Positions 54,056 to 63,108 of a stretch of DNA of 64,000 nucleotides are shown piece after piece. Position numbers and translations under genes: made by a program. This DNA comes from Rhodanobacter sp. FDAARGOS 1247 (GTDB lineage: Bacteria > Pseudomonadota > Gammaproteobacteria > Xanthomonadales > Rhodanobacteraceae), in assembly GCF_016889805.1 (NCBI RefSeq), contig NZ_CP069535.1, forward strand, positions 2,170,001-2,234,000. The letters run 5' to 3'. Under the pieces are notes generated by a model. That model saw nothing but the letters and a program-made list of their open reading frames with translations. It had not been told where the DNA came from and did not search any database. Position 1 is the first letter of the stretch; each line of letters begins with the position of its first letter.

Positions 54056-54817
54056 ATGAACCCAGCCACCCTTCCCCAACGCATTGCACTGGTCACCGGC
54101 GGCATCGGCGGCCTGGGTACGGAAATCTGTCGCCAGCTGGCCGGCGCGGGACGTCGGGTGATCGCGCTGGACCTTGCCTCGCGCGAAGAGCGCGTGGCCG
54201 CATTCCACGACGAAGTGAGCGAGTTCGACGGCGCCATTACCTTCGAGGCCGCTGACGTCAGCGACTTCGACAACTGCCGCGCGGTGATCGAACGCATCGA
54301 GCAGCAACACGGCAGCGTCGACATCGTGGTCAACGCTGCCGGCATCACCCGCGATGCCAGCCTGCGCAAGATGACCGCGCAGCAATGGCACGAGCTGATG
54401 CACGTGAACCTCGACGGCGTATTCAACTTGTGCCGTCACGTGGTCGACGGCATGACCGCCCGCGGCTTCGGCCGCATCGTCAACATCAGCTCGGTCAACG
54501 GCCAGACCGGGCAGTTCGGTCAGACCAACTACTCCGCCGCCAAGGCGGGCGTGCACGGCTTCACCATGGCGCTGGCACGCGAGACCGCACGCAAGGGTGT
54601 CACCGTCAACACCGTTTCGCCGGGCTATTGCGACACGCCGATGGTGGCCGCCGTCTCCGAAGAAATCCGCACGCAGATCATCGCCGGCATTCCGGTCGGC
54701 CGGCTTGGTTCGCCCGCCGACATCGCCCGTGCCGTGGCCTTCCTCGCCGCCGACGAAGCCGGCTACATCACCGGCGCCAACCTGCCGGTCAACGGCGGCT
54801 ATTTCATGAGCTTCTGA
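54056..54817 (+). CDS. phaB: Acetoacetyl-CoA reductase (SDR)
   Basis: This is a 253-residue short-chain dehydrogenase: cofactor site TGGIGGLG (14-21), NAAGITRD, catalytic Ser in NISSVNGQTGQFG, and YxxxK in QTNYSAAKAG. The VNGQTGQFGQTNYSA stretch is typical of PhaB, which reduces acetoacetyl-CoA to (R)-3-hydroxybutyryl-CoA with NADPH for PHB synthesis. It sits next to phaR. Confidence 0.92.
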   Translation: MNPATLPQRIALVTGGIGGLGTEICRQLAGAGRRVIALDLASREERVAAFHDEVSEFDGAITFEAADVSDFDNCRAVIERIEQQHGSVDIVVNAAGITRDASLRKMTAQQWHELMHVNLDGVFNLCRHVVDGMTARGFGRIVNISSVNGQTGQFGQTNYSAAKAGVHGFTMALARETARKGVTVNTVSPGYCDTPMVAAVSEEIRTQIIAGIPVGRLGSPADIARAVAFLAADEAGYITGANLPVNGGYFMSF

Positions 54818-54825
54818 AGGCGCCT

Positions 54826-54858
54826 CTGTCGGCAGCGCAGCTGCCGGATTGCCGACAG
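54826..54858 (+). terminator. Hairpin after phaB
   Basis: CTGTCGGCA (54826-54834) pairs with TGCCGACAG (54850-54858). There is no T-run, so the termination role is uncertain. Confidence 0.55.
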
Positions 54859-54887
54859 GTCAAAGCGTGTGCCGATCCGCTGCTTTT

Positions 54888-55034
54888 ATGTATGATCGAA
54901 ACACCACTTTGACATGGATTTCGGAGCACGGACGGATGACGCAAGAAGCCTTCCACGGCGCATTGGATACGCTTGCCAGGAACGCCGTTGCCAAGGCGGT
55001 CGAGCTCAACGTGCCTGTCCACTACTTCTCTTGA
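54888..55034 (+). CDS. Small protein of unknown function
   Basis: This 48-codon frame is MYDRNTTLTWISEHGRMTQE followed by a helical segment and the ending VELNVPVHYFS. A shorter version could start at 54936. There is no recognisable family. It is 19 bp upstream of another small gene, and together they could form a two-gene unit. The evidence that it is translated is only its position and a plausible frame. Confidence 0.4.
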   Translation: MYDRNTTLTWISEHGRMTQEAFHGALDTLARNAVAKAVELNVPVHYFS

Positions 55035-55053
55035 GCCGGCACGAGGAAATCCC

Positions 55054-55329
55054 ATGCGTTCCATAAGCGAAAACGACCTATCCGTCATCATCCCCTTGTT
55101 GGCGGAAAAAATAAGTGCTCTAAAGCAAGAACTTGCCCATGGCGACGGCAGGGAAGACGACATGACGGACGCAGAATTCGACGCACATACGGATGCCTCC
55201 GACCTGCTGTCCTCATATATGGGGACGATGGACAACGTCGCCGAAGAATATGAGTCGGCACGCGCTGAAGGAATCATCCTCCCAAGCCTTGAAACCTTGA
55301 CCCAGCGATTCTGCCAGCCCACGAATTGA
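55054..55329 (+). CDS. Small acidic helical protein of unknown function
   Basis: This is a 91-residue protein that is acidic and helix-rich (ISENDLSVIIPLLAEKISALKQEL; SDLLSSYMGTMDNVAEEYESARAE). ACGAGGAAAT before the ATG is a fair ribosome site. There is no known domain. Base composition is lower in GC than the genes around it (for example, AAAATAAGTGCTCTAAAGC near 55107), which hints at separate acquisition. Its role is unknown. Confidence 0.6.
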   Translation: MRSISENDLSVIIPLLAEKISALKQELAHGDGREDDMTDAEFDAHTDASDLLSSYMGTMDNVAEEYESARAEGIILPSLETLTQRFCQPTN

Positions 55330-55476
55330 GCCAGGGGTTAACGCTTGATCCTGCTGCGGCCGCGCATTCAGGCTGTTCCTTCACAACCGGCCGGATTCTG
55401 ATTGACCTTCGCTCCACACCTGAAAGCCTCCTGTTCAGGTCAGTTCAAAAATGCACGGCCATTGACGACACCTGAC

Positions 55477-56883
55477 ATGACGCAATCTCCTCGCATCACC
55501 CTCATCGGCGGCGGCCTGGTCGGCGCGTTGCTGGCGCAGCAGCTGGCGCAACGCGGCTTTGCGGTCGAGGTATTCGAGAAGCGGCCCGATCCGCGGCTGG
55601 CCGGCTTTCTCGGTGGCCGCTCGATCAACCTGGCGCTGGCCGAGCGCGGCCTGCAGGCCTTGCGCAGCGCCGGGCTGGCCGACGACGTGCTGCAACGGGC
55701 GGTGATGATGCGCGGCCGCATGGTGCACGATCGCGACGGCCACAGCGCCCTGCAGCGCTACGGCGTGGACGACAGCGAGGTGATCTGGTCGGTCTCGCGC
55801 GGCGCCCTGAACATGCTGCTGCTGGATGCGGCCGAGGCGGCGGGGGTCACCTTTCATTTCGGCCAGAGCCTGGTCGCCGCCGATTTCGAGCGGCAGCGCA
55901 TCCGGCTGGCGGACGCCGCGGGCGTGGAACGCGAGCAGACGGTGGGCCTGCTGATCGGTGCCGATGGCGCCGGCTCGGCCTTGCGCACGGCGATGAACGC
56001 CCATGCGCCGCTGGGCGAGCGGATCGAAGCATTGGGCCACGGTTACAAGGAGCTGGAAATTCCGCCCGCCGACGAGCTCGCGGCCACGCTGCAGCAACTC
56101 GGCGGTGGTCGCGACCAGTACGCGCTGGAGCCACATGCGCTGCACATCTGGCCGCGCGGCGGCTACATGTGCATCGCGCTGCCGAACACGGAAGGCAGTT
56201 TCACGGTCACCCTGTTCCTGCCCGCGCAAGGCGCGGCGCCGAGCTTCGCCAGCTTGCCCGGCTCGACCGCGGCGGCAGCGTTCTTCAGCGAACAGTTCCC
56301 CGGCCTGCTGTCGCTGATCCCGCGCTTCGCCGAAGACTTCGACCACAACCCGGTCGGCACGCTGTCCACCCTGTACCTCGACCGCTGGCATCTGGACGGC
56401 CGCGCGCTGCTGGTCGGCGATGCGGCACATGCCATCGTGCCGTTCCACGGCCAGGGCATGAACTGCGGCTTCGAGGACACCGTGGTGCTGGCGAACCTGC
56501 TGGCCGCGGCGCCTGGCGACAGCACCGAGGTGTTCGCCGAATTCCAGCGCGTGCGTCAACCCAACGCCGACGCGATCGCCGCGATGGCGCTGGAAAACTA
56601 CGTGGAAATGCGCGACTCGGTGGCCGACCCGCACTACCTGGCCAAGCGCGAACTGGGCGCGCTGCTGGCCGCCCGCATCCCCGCCCATTACATGGCGCGC
56701 TACCGCATGGTCACCTTCACCCACCTGCCCTATGCCTATGCGCTGGAACGCGGCCGCGCCCAGGATCAATTGCTGGAACAACTGCTGCGCGAGAATCCGA
56801 ACGTGGCGACGATCGATATCGACGCGGCGGCAGCATTGTTTGTCTCCACCCTGCCTCCGCTGCCGGCGCTGCGTCATGGATGA
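55477..56883 (+). CDS. kmo: Kynurenine 3-monooxygenase
   Basis: This is a 468-residue flavoprotein. FAD-binding ITLIGGGLVGALLAQQLAQR (GGGLVG 11-16) is followed by the KMO-typical GGRSINLALAERGLQAL, VSRGALNMLLLDAAE, LIGADGAGSALRT and LVGDAAHAIVPFHGQGMNCG. It hydroxylates L-kynurenine to 3-hydroxykynurenine using NADPH and O2 in tryptophan breakdown or de novo NAD synthesis. In xanthomonads it serves the kynurenine route to NAD and 4-hydroxykynurenine products. No other kynurenine-pathway gene was seen in the window. It overlaps the next gene by 8 bp. Confidence 0.95.
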   Translation: MTQSPRITLIGGGLVGALLAQQLAQRGFAVEVFEKRPDPRLAGFLGGRSINLALAERGLQALRSAGLADDVLQRAVMMRGRMVHDRDGHSALQRYGVDDSEVIWSVSRGALNMLLLDAAEAAGVTFHFGQSLVAADFERQRIRLADAAGVEREQTVGLLIGADGAGSALRTAMNAHAPLGERIEALGHGYKELEIPPADELAATLQQLGGGRDQYALEPHALHIWPRGGYMCIALPNTEGSFTVTLFLPAQGAAPSFASLPGSTAAAAFFSEQFPGLLSLIPRFAEDFDHNPVGTLSTLYLDRWHLDGRALLVGDAAHAIVPFHGQGMNCGFEDTVVLANLLAAAPGDSTEVFAEFQRVRQPNADAIAAMALENYVEMRDSVADPHYLAKRELGALLAARIPAHYMARYRMVTFTHLPYAYALERGRAQDQLLEQLLRENPNVATIDIDAAAALFVSTLPPLPALRHG

Positions 56884-57283
56884 GGCCCTGCTCGAAGCAT
56901 TCCGCTCGACCGCGTACCACGTGTGCATCGACACGGTGAACTGGGCCACGATCCGGGTCGACCTGCCCTTGCCCGCCGCATTGGCCGAGGTGGTCGGCGG
57001 CCGCTCGTGGGCCTTCATCACCGCCTGGAATCCACAGGCACGCCGCCGCGCACCGGCCGAGAACCTGGCCGCCCAGCACGCCTTGCTGGACGCCCTGCAG
57101 GCCCAGCCCGGCGCCATCGTGCTGCCGGCCATCGGGGTGGGCAGCAGCGGCTGGAGCGAGCCCAGCCTGTTCGCCATCGGCCCGGACCTGGCCATCCTCG
57201 ATGCACTGGCGAGGGCGCACGGGCAGCTGGCCTATGTGCATGGCGAGGCCGCCGGCGCCGCCATGCTGCGCACCGTGGCCTGA
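56876..57283 (+). CDS. DUF3293 domain protein
   Basis: This is a 135-residue protein: AFRSTAYHVCIDTVNWATIRV, SWAFITAWNPQARRRAPAEN and ALDAL-type helices, then SGWSEPSLFAIGPDLAILDALA. The WAFITAWNP core is typical of DUF3293, which has no known function. It starts inside kmo (8-bp overlap), so it is co-translated with it. Confidence 0.85.
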   Translation: MDEALLEAFRSTAYHVCIDTVNWATIRVDLPLPAALAEVVGGRSWAFITAWNPQARRRAPAENLAAQHALLDALQAQPGAIVLPAIGVGSSGWSEPSLFAIGPDLAILDALARAHGQLAYVHGEAAGAAMLRTVA

Positions 57284-57342
57284 AGCTTCAGCGGCAGTGC
57301 GCCGCATGGACAGCACCGGCGCCATTGCGGACAATCGCGGGA

Positions 57343-57978
57343 ATGACTGCCGCCAGCACCGCCGTGCCCCTGCTCCAAGCGCGGGCCCTGAGTTTCCATC
57401 GCCAGGACGAACCGGTGTTCGCGCCGCTGGATTTTCAGCTGCACGCGGGCGAACTGGCCCTGGTCGAGGGCGACAATGGCAGCGGCAAGACCACCTTGCT
57501 GCGCATGCTGGCCGGCCTGCTCCACCGCGGCGAAGGCGAACTGCTCTGGCGCGGTGAGGCGCTGCAGCGCGACCAGTGCGCAGGCCAGATCCTGTTCTTG
57601 GGTCACCAGCTCGGCCTCAAGGCGGACCTGAGTCCCCGCGAAAACCTGCGCATCGCCGCGGGCCTGCATGGCACGCGCGAAGGCCTGGGCATGGCTTCCG
57701 TGCTGGCCGACGTCGGCCTGCGCGGTTACGAAGACGAGCCGGTGCGGCGCCTGTCGGCCGGCCAGAAGAAGCGCGCGGCGCTCGCCCGGCTGGTTCTGCT
57801 GCCGGCCACGCTGTGGCTGCTCGACGAGCCGTACGCGAACCTGGACCGCATCGGCATCGCCCTGGTGAACCATTTGCTGGAAAAGCACACCGACGCCGGC
57901 GGCGCGGCGATGGTCACCAGCCACGGCACGGTGAGCTTCCACGGCGGCGAGCCGCGACGGATCCGCATGCATGGCTGA
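57343..57978 (+). CDS. ccmA: Haem exporter ATPase CcmA
   Basis: This is a 211-residue ABC ATPase: Walker A GDNGSGKTT, the CcmA-typical GQILFLGHQLGLKADLSPRE, signature LSAGQKKRAALAR and Walker B LWLLDEPYANLD. With CcmB it releases holo-CcmE from the CcmC-CcmD-CcmE complex. It is the first gene of the ccm operon and overlaps ccmB by 8 bp. Confidence 0.95.
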   Translation: MTAASTAVPLLQARALSFHRQDEPVFAPLDFQLHAGELALVEGDNGSGKTTLLRMLAGLLHRGEGELLWRGEALQRDQCAGQILFLGHQLGLKADLSPRENLRIAAGLHGTREGLGMASVLADVGLRGYEDEPVRRLSAGQKKRAALARLVLLPATLWLLDEPYANLDRIGIALVNHLLEKHTDAGGAAMVTSHGTVSFHGGEPRRIRMHG

Positions 57979-58660
57979 GCATCCCGGCCTTGCCACCGCC
58001 TGCGCCGCGATGCTGCGGCGCGACCTCACCCTGGCCTGGCGCCGGCGCGGCGACATCGCGATGCCGGTGCTGTACGCGCTGATCGTGACCATGCTGTTCC
58101 CGTTCGCGCTGGGGCCGGAAGACACCTTGCTGCAACGGATCGCCGGCGGCGTGATCCTGGTCACCGTGCTGCTGGCGATGCTGCTGGCGCTGGATGCGAT
58201 GTTCTCCAGCGACATCGAGGACGGTTCGCTGGAACAGCTGGTGCTGGCGCCGCAGCCGCTGGCGCTGATGCTGGGCATGAAAATCCTTGCGCACTGGATC
58301 ACCACCGCGCTGCCGCTGATCGTGATTGCGCCGCTGATGGCCGCGATGCTGCACCTGCCCGGCGCGGTGATTCCCGTGCTGTTGCTGGCCCTGCTGCTGG
58401 CCACGCCGCTGCTGAGTCTGCTGGGCGCGGTGCTGGTGGCGCTGACGGCCGGCACCCGGCGCTCTGGTATGCTGCTGGCCCTGATGTTGCTGCCTTTGTG
58501 CGTACCGGCCGTGATCTTCGCCGCCGGCGCCGTGGCGGCTGCCCAACAGGGTTTGCCGTGGCTTGCACCGATCGCCTGGCTCGCTGCCTCGCTGGTGCTG
58601 GCCGTGGTGCTGGCGCCGCTGGCCTGCGCCGCCGCCCTCCGTATTGCCCTGGACGCATGA
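57971..58660 (+). CDS. ccmB: Haem exporter permease CcmB
   Basis: This is a 229-residue protein with six membrane segments. It opens with LRRDLTLAWRRRGDIAMPVLY and contains FSSDIEDGSLEQLVLAP, both characteristic of CcmB. It partners CcmA in the inner membrane. Confidence 0.95.
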   Translation: MAEHPGLATACAAMLRRDLTLAWRRRGDIAMPVLYALIVTMLFPFALGPEDTLLQRIAGGVILVTVLLAMLLALDAMFSSDIEDGSLEQLVLAPQPLALMLGMKILAHWITTALPLIVIAPLMAAMLHLPGAVIPVLLLALLLATPLLSLLGAVLVALTAGTRRSGMLLALMLLPLCVPAVIFAAGAVAAAQQGLPWLAPIAWLAASLVLAVVLAPLACAAALRIALDA

Positions 58661-58669
58661 CGATTCACC

Positions 58670-59428
58670 ATGTCTAACTGGATTCCGCTCTGGTTGCACC
58701 GGCTGAGCTCGCCGCCAACCTTCTACCGCTTCGCCGGAACGCTGCAGCCATGGGCGATGACGCTGGCCCTGCTGCTGGGTGCGGTGGCCCTGTACGGCGG
58801 CCTGGTGCTGGCCCCGGCCGATTACCAGCAAGGCGATGCCTACCGGATCATCTTCATCCACGTGCCCAGCGCGTGGATGGGCATGTTCATTTACGCGGTG
58901 ATGGGCGTGGCCGGTTTCATCGCGCTGGTCTGGCGAATCAAGCTGGCCGAGGTCGTGGCGATGCAATCGGCGCCGATCGGCGCGGCGTTCACCTTCATCA
59001 CCCTGGTCACCGGTTCGCTGTGGGGCAAGCCGATGTGGGGCACCTGGTGGACCTGGGATGCGCGGCTCACTTCCGAGCTTGTGCTGCTGTTCCTGTTCCT
59101 GGGCGTGATCGGCCTGTACCACGCGTTCGAGGATCGCCGCCAGGGCGCTCGCGCCGCCGCCTTCCTCGCCATCATCGGCGTCATCAACGTGCCGATCGTG
59201 CATTTCTCGGTGAACTGGTGGAACACCTTGCACCAGGGCAGCACGGTCAACGTGTTCGGCAAATCCACCATGTCCTGGGACATGCTGTGGCCACTGCTGA
59301 CGATGACCCTGGCCACCAAGTGCTACTACGCCGCCAGCCTGTTCCGCCGCGTGCGCACCGACCTGCTCGAGCTGGAAGGCGGCAAGGACTGGGTGCGCCA
59401 GATCGCCGAAAACGAGGCCGACCGATGA
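58670..59428 (+). CDS. ccmC: Haem handling protein CcmC
   Basis: This is a 252-residue protein with six membrane helices and the tryptophan-rich haem-handling WWD motif GTWWTWDARLTSEL (near residue 120). The flanking haem-ligand His residues are in IIFIHVPSAWMGM and PIVHFSVNWWNTLHQG. It loads haem onto CcmE in the periplasm. It overlaps ccmD by ATGA. Confidence 0.96.
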   Translation: MSNWIPLWLHRLSSPPTFYRFAGTLQPWAMTLALLLGAVALYGGLVLAPADYQQGDAYRIIFIHVPSAWMGMFIYAVMGVAGFIALVWRIKLAEVVAMQSAPIGAAFTFITLVTGSLWGKPMWGTWWTWDARLTSELVLLFLFLGVIGLYHAFEDRRQGARAAAFLAIIGVINVPIVHFSVNWWNTLHQGSTVNVFGKSTMSWDMLWPLLTMTLATKCYYAASLFRRVRTDLLELEGGKDWVRQIAENEADR

Positions 59429-59631
59429 ACGCCCTGCAGCATTTCCTGGCGATGGGCGGTTACGCCGCCTATGTGTGGCCGGCCTATGCGCTGTTCTTCC
59501 TCGTGCTGATCGCCGACACCATCGCGCCACGCCTGCGCCGTCACCGCGTGCTGCGGGAACTTCGCGCACGGCTGGCGCGTCAGAGCGTGCGCCAGGAACG
59601 CAAACCCCCTTCCACTCCAGCATCCCCCTGA
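59425..59631 (+). CDS. ccmD: Haem exporter protein CcmD
   Basis: This is a 68-residue protein with one membrane helix (YAAYVWPAYALFFLVLIAD) and a basic cytoplasmic tail (RLRRHRVLRELRARLARQ). This is the usual CcmD layout, including the conserved Tyr in the helix. It stabilises the CcmC-CcmE complex. It starts inside the ccmC stop codon. Confidence 0.9.
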   Translation: MNALQHFLAMGGYAAYVWPAYALFFLVLIADTIAPRLRRHRVLRELRARLARQSVRQERKPPSTPASP

Positions 59632-59649
59632 CCGGGGCGGTTTTCGACC

Positions 59650-60141
59650 ATGCCCATGAACCCCACCCGCAAGCGCCGACTCACCATCGTGCTGTCGATC
59701 CTCGCCGCGGCCGTCGTCGCCGCCGTGCTGGTCGTGCTGGCGCTGCAGAACAACATGAACTACCTGCTGACGCCGAGCCAGGTGCAGTCGGGCGAGGCGG
59801 CCAGCTACAAGACCTTCCGCCTCGGCGGCATGGTCAAGGCCGGCTCGATCCAGCGCGCCAGCGACTCGCTCAAGGTCACCTTCACCGTGGTCGACGCCGG
59901 CGGCGCAATGCCGGTGGAGTACACCGGCATCCTGCCCGACCTGTTCCGCGACAACCAGTCGGTGATCGCCACCGGCCACATGGACAACGCCCGCTTCGTC
60001 GCCACCGAAGTGCTGGCCAAGCACGACGAGACCTACATGCCCAAGGAGCTGAAGGACGCCATGGCCAAGGCGCATGAAGGCAAGAAGGTCGAAGAAGGCG
60101 CTGCAGCTCAGGACGCCATGCAGGGAAACCCCAAGCCATGA
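59650..60141 (+). CDS. ccmE: Haem chaperone CcmE
   Basis: This is a 163-residue protein with an N-terminal anchor ([20 protein letters not shown]) and an OB-fold domain. [10 protein letters not shown] holds H125, the covalent haem-binding His, and the conserved Tyr. It carries haem to CcmF-CcmH. The C-terminal tail is charged. It overlaps ccmF by ATGA. Confidence 0.96.
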   Translation: MPMNPTRKRRLTIVLSILAAAVVAAVLVVLALQNNMNYLLTPSQVQSGEAASYKTFRLGGMVKAGSIQRASDSLKVTFTVVDAGGAMPVEYTGILPDLFRDNQSVIATGHMDNARFVATEVLAKHDETYMPKELKDAMAKAHEGKKVEEGAAAQDAMQGNPKP

Positions 60142-62123
60142 CCCCCGAACTCGGCCAACTCGCGCTGATCCTCGCCCTGCTGCTGGCGCTGGCGCAGAGC
60201 ATCCTGCCGCTGGTCGGCGCGTGGCGCGGCAATCGTGCGCTGATGGCGGTGGCGCGCCCGGCGGCGGCCGGTCAGGCGGTGTTCGTGGCGATGGCGTTCG
60301 GCATCCTGGCCTGGGCGTTCCTGCGCTTCGACTTCTCGGTGCAGTACGTGGCCGACAACTCGAACCTGGCGCTGCCGTGGTATTACCGCATCGCCGCGGT
60401 GTGGGGTGCGCACGAAGGCTCGCTGCTGCTGTGGATACTGATCCTCAACGTGTGGACGATCGCCCTGGTGGCGCTGAGCCAGAAGCTGCCCGAGGTGTTC
60501 GCCTCGCGGGTGATCGCGGTGATGGGCCTGATCGCGGTGGGCTTCCTCGCCTTCATCATCTTCACGTCGAACCCGTTCGGACGGCTGTTGCCGATGCCGG
60601 GCGACGGCGCGGACCTGAACCCGGTGCTGCAGGACCCGGGCATGACCTTCCATCCGCCGATGCTGTACATGGGCTACGTCGGCTTCTCGGTGGCGTTCGC
60701 GTTCTCGATCGCCGCCCTGCTCGGCGGCGAGCTGGAACAGGCCTGGGTGCGCTGGGCGCGGCCGTGGACCAACATGGCCTGGGCCTTCCTCACCTGCGGC
60801 ATCGTCGCCGGCAGCTGGTGGGCGTACGCCGAACTGGGCTGGGGCGGCTGGTGGTTCTGGGATCCGGTGGAGAACGCCAGCTTCATGCCGTGGCTGGTCG
60901 GCGCCGCGCTGATCCATGCACAGGCGGTCACCGAGAAGCGGGGTTCGCTGCGCGCGTGGACCATCCTGCTGTCGATCTTCGCATTCTCGCTCTCGCTGCT
61001 GGGCACCTTCCTGGTCCGCTCGGGCGTGCTCACCTCGGTGCATGCCTTTGCTTCGGACCCGCGCCGCGGCGTGTTCATCCTGGCCTTCCTCACCATCGTG
61101 GTCGGCGGCTCGCTGCTGCTGTACGCGCTGCGTGCACCGAAGGTGCTGGGCGGCAAGGCGTTCAACGTGGTGTCGCGAGAAACGGTGCTGCTGATCGGCA
61201 ACCTGATGTTCGCCGTGGCGGCGGCCATGGTGCTGCTGGGCACGCTGTTCCCGCTGATCGGCGATGCGCTGAACCTGGGCCGGATCTCGGTGGGCCCGCC
61301 CTACTTCGGCTTCCTGTTTCCGCTGCTGATGGCGCCGGTGGTGCTGCTGATGCCGTTCGGCCCGTTCCTGCGCTGGGGCAAGGGCGATGCGCCGGTGCTG
61401 AAGGGGCTGCTGCTGCGGGTCGTCGTCGCCGCGCTGGCCTGCGCGATCGTCGCGGCCTTCCTGGTCGACGGCAACCTCAAGGCGATCGTCGGCGTCGCCG
61501 CCGGCGTGTGGGTGGTCGTCGGCGTGCTGCTTTATGCGATCAAGCGCTGGCGTGAGGCACCGCGTGGCCGGCGCTATCCGGGCGAGATGGCCGGCATGCT
61601 GCTGGCGCATCTGGGCGTGGGCATCTTCGTGATCGGCGTGCTGCTGTCCGAATCGCTCAGCGTGACCCGCGACGTGCGCATGGCGCCCGGCGAGACCCAG
61701 CACATTGGCAGCTACGATTTCCGCTTCGACGGCGTGCACCACACCGCCGGCCCGAACTGGACCGCCGACCAGGGCACGGTCACGGTCACCCGGGGCGACA
61801 AACAGATCGCGGTGATGCATCCGCAGAAACGCACCTACCCGCGTGGCCAGGTGCAGACCGAATCGGCCGTCGACGCCGGCGTCACCCGCGACCTCTACGT
61901 GGCGCTGGGCGAGCCGATGGACGCGAACAACCTCGAAGGCGCGTGGGCGCTGCGGCTCTACACCAAGCCGTTCATCCGCTGGATCTGGGGTGGCGGCCTG
62001 CTGATGATGCTGGGCGGCGTGGTCTGCGCCACCGACAAGCGCTTCCGCCTCAAGCGGGCGGCGAAGGCTGAAGGTGTCGTCGATGCCGGCGCCACGCTGC
62101 AGGTCGGGGAAAGCCGCGCATGA
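60138..62123 (+). CDS. ccmF: Haem lyase subunit CcmF
   Basis: This is a 661-residue protein with about 15 membrane helices. It has the WWD motif [18 protein letters not shown] (from near residue 234) and haem-ligand His residues in [30 protein letters not shown] and a periplasmic domain at the C-terminus. It transfers haem from CcmE to apocytochrome c with CcmH and CcmI. Confidence 0.97.
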   Translation: MTPELGQLALILALLLALAQSILPLVGAWRGNRALMAVARPAAAGQAVFVAMAFGILAWAFLRFDFSVQYVADNSNLALPWYYRIAAVWGAHEGSLLLWILILNVWTIALVALSQKLPEVFASRVIAVMGLIAVGFLAFIIFTSNPFGRLLPMPGDGADLNPVLQDPGMTFHPPMLYMGYVGFSVAFAFSIAALLGGELEQAWVRWARPWTNMAWAFLTCGIVAGSWWAYAELGWGGWWFWDPVENASFMPWLVGAALIHAQAVTEKRGSLRAWTILLSIFAFSLSLLGTFLVRSGVLTSVHAFASDPRRGVFILAFLTIVVGGSLLLYALRAPKVLGGKAFNVVSRETVLLIGNLMFAVAAAMVLLGTLFPLIGDALNLGRISVGPPYFGFLFPLLMAPVVLLMPFGPFLRWGKGDAPVLKGLLLRVVVAALACAIVAAFLVDGNLKAIVGVAAGVWVVVGVLLYAIKRWREAPRGRRYPGEMAGMLLAHLGVGIFVIGVLLSESLSVTRDVRMAPGETQHIGSYDFRFDGVHHTAGPNWTADQGTVTVTRGDKQIAVMHPQKRTYPRGQVQTESAVDAGVTRDLYVALGEPMDANNLEGAWALRLYTKPFIRWIWGGGLLMMLGGVVCATDKRFRLKRAAKAEGVVDAGATLQVGESRA

Positions 62124-62662
62124 ACCGCCTGCTTCCTTTCATCGGCTTCATGCTGTTGGTCGGCCTGTTCGGCTTCGGCATCTGGTGGAACACCCAGCAC
62201 GACCCGAACGCGATCCCCACGCCGCTGCTGAACAAGCCGGCGCCGGAGTTCAACCTGCCCAAGCTGTACGAGCCGGCGCAGAAGGTCAGCAAGGCCGACC
62301 TGCTGGGCAAGCCCTACCTGCTCAACGTGTTCGCCAGCTGGTGCATCGAATGCGGCGTGGAGCACCCGGTGCTGAGCGCCGAGGCGCCGACCCTGGGCGT
62401 GCAGCTGGTCGGCTACAACTACAAGGACCCGCCGGCGGACGCGAAGAACTGGCTGGCCAAGCACGGCAATCCTTACGCCCTGCTGATCGCCGACGAACCG
62501 GGCAACACCGCGATCGACTTCGGCGTGTACGGCGCGCCGGAAAGCTTCCTGATCGATGCGAAGGGCGTGATCCGCTACAAGCACATCGGCCCGATCACGC
62601 CCGAGGTGATGGCGAAGGAACTGAAGCCGGCGATCGCGGCGATGCTGAAGGAGGCGCCGTGA
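62120..62662 (+). CDS. ccmG: Thioredoxin-like CcmG/DsbE
   Basis: This is a 180-residue protein with an N-terminal anchor (FIGFMLLVGLFGFGIWW) and a thioredoxin fold. FASWCIECGVEHP gives the active-site pair C75-x-x-C78. The conserved Glu and Gly-Val-Tyr-Gly-Ala-Pro-Glu stretch (FGVYGAPESFLID) typical of DsbE are present. It keeps the apocytochrome CxxCH cysteines reduced. It overlaps ccmF by ATGA. Confidence 0.95.
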   Translation: MNRLLPFIGFMLLVGLFGFGIWWNTQHDPNAIPTPLLNKPAPEFNLPKLYEPAQKVSKADLLGKPYLLNVFASWCIECGVEHPVLSAEAPTLGVQLVGYNYKDPPADAKNWLAKHGNPYALLIADEPGNTAIDFGVYGAPESFLIDAKGVIRYKHIGPITPEVMAKELKPAIAAMLKEAP

Positions 62663-63108
62663 TGCGCCGGTTGCTGCGGGTGTTCCTCGTCGCTTCGCTG
62701 TTGCTGGGCGGCTTCGCTTACGCGCAGGCGATCGAGCCGATGCCGTTCAAGGATCACGCGCAGGAACTGCGCTTCCAGCACCTCACCCATCAGTTGCGCT
62801 GCCCGATGTGCCAGAACGAGACGCTGGCCGACTCCAACGCGCCGATCGCCCGCGACCTGCGCAACCAGATTTTCAGGATGATGCAGGAAGGCAAGAGCGA
62901 CGACGAGATCAGGCAATACCTGGTCGCCCGCTACTCCGAGTTCGTGCTGTACGACCCGCCGCTGACCGTCGGCACTTCGCTGCTGTGGTTCGGCCCGCTG
63001 CTGATCCTGCTGGGCGGTGCCGGCGTGGTGCTGGTGCTGATCCGCCAGCGTAGTCGTGCCGCCCGCACCATGGATGAAACACCAACCGATTCCGGGGACG
63101 ACTGGTGA
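62662..63108 (+). CDS. ccmH: CcmH, thiol-disulfide component of haem lyase
   Basis: This is a 148-residue protein with a signal peptide (LLRVFLVASLLLGGFAYAQA). LRCPMCQNETLADSNAPIA carries the active-site C47-x-x-C50, then DDEIRQYLVARYSEFVLYDPP, and one C-terminal helix (LLWFGPLLILLGGAGVVLVLI). It is the short xanthomonad/pseudomonad form, without the fused TPR part that E. coli CcmH has; that part is separate as ccmI. Confidence 0.95.
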   Translation: MRRLLRVFLVASLLLGGFAYAQAIEPMPFKDHAQELRFQHLTHQLRCPMCQNETLADSNAPIARDLRNQIFRMMQEGKSDDEIRQYLVARYSEFVLYDPPLTVGTSLLWFGPLLILLGGAGVVLVLIRQRSRAARTMDETPTDSGDDW

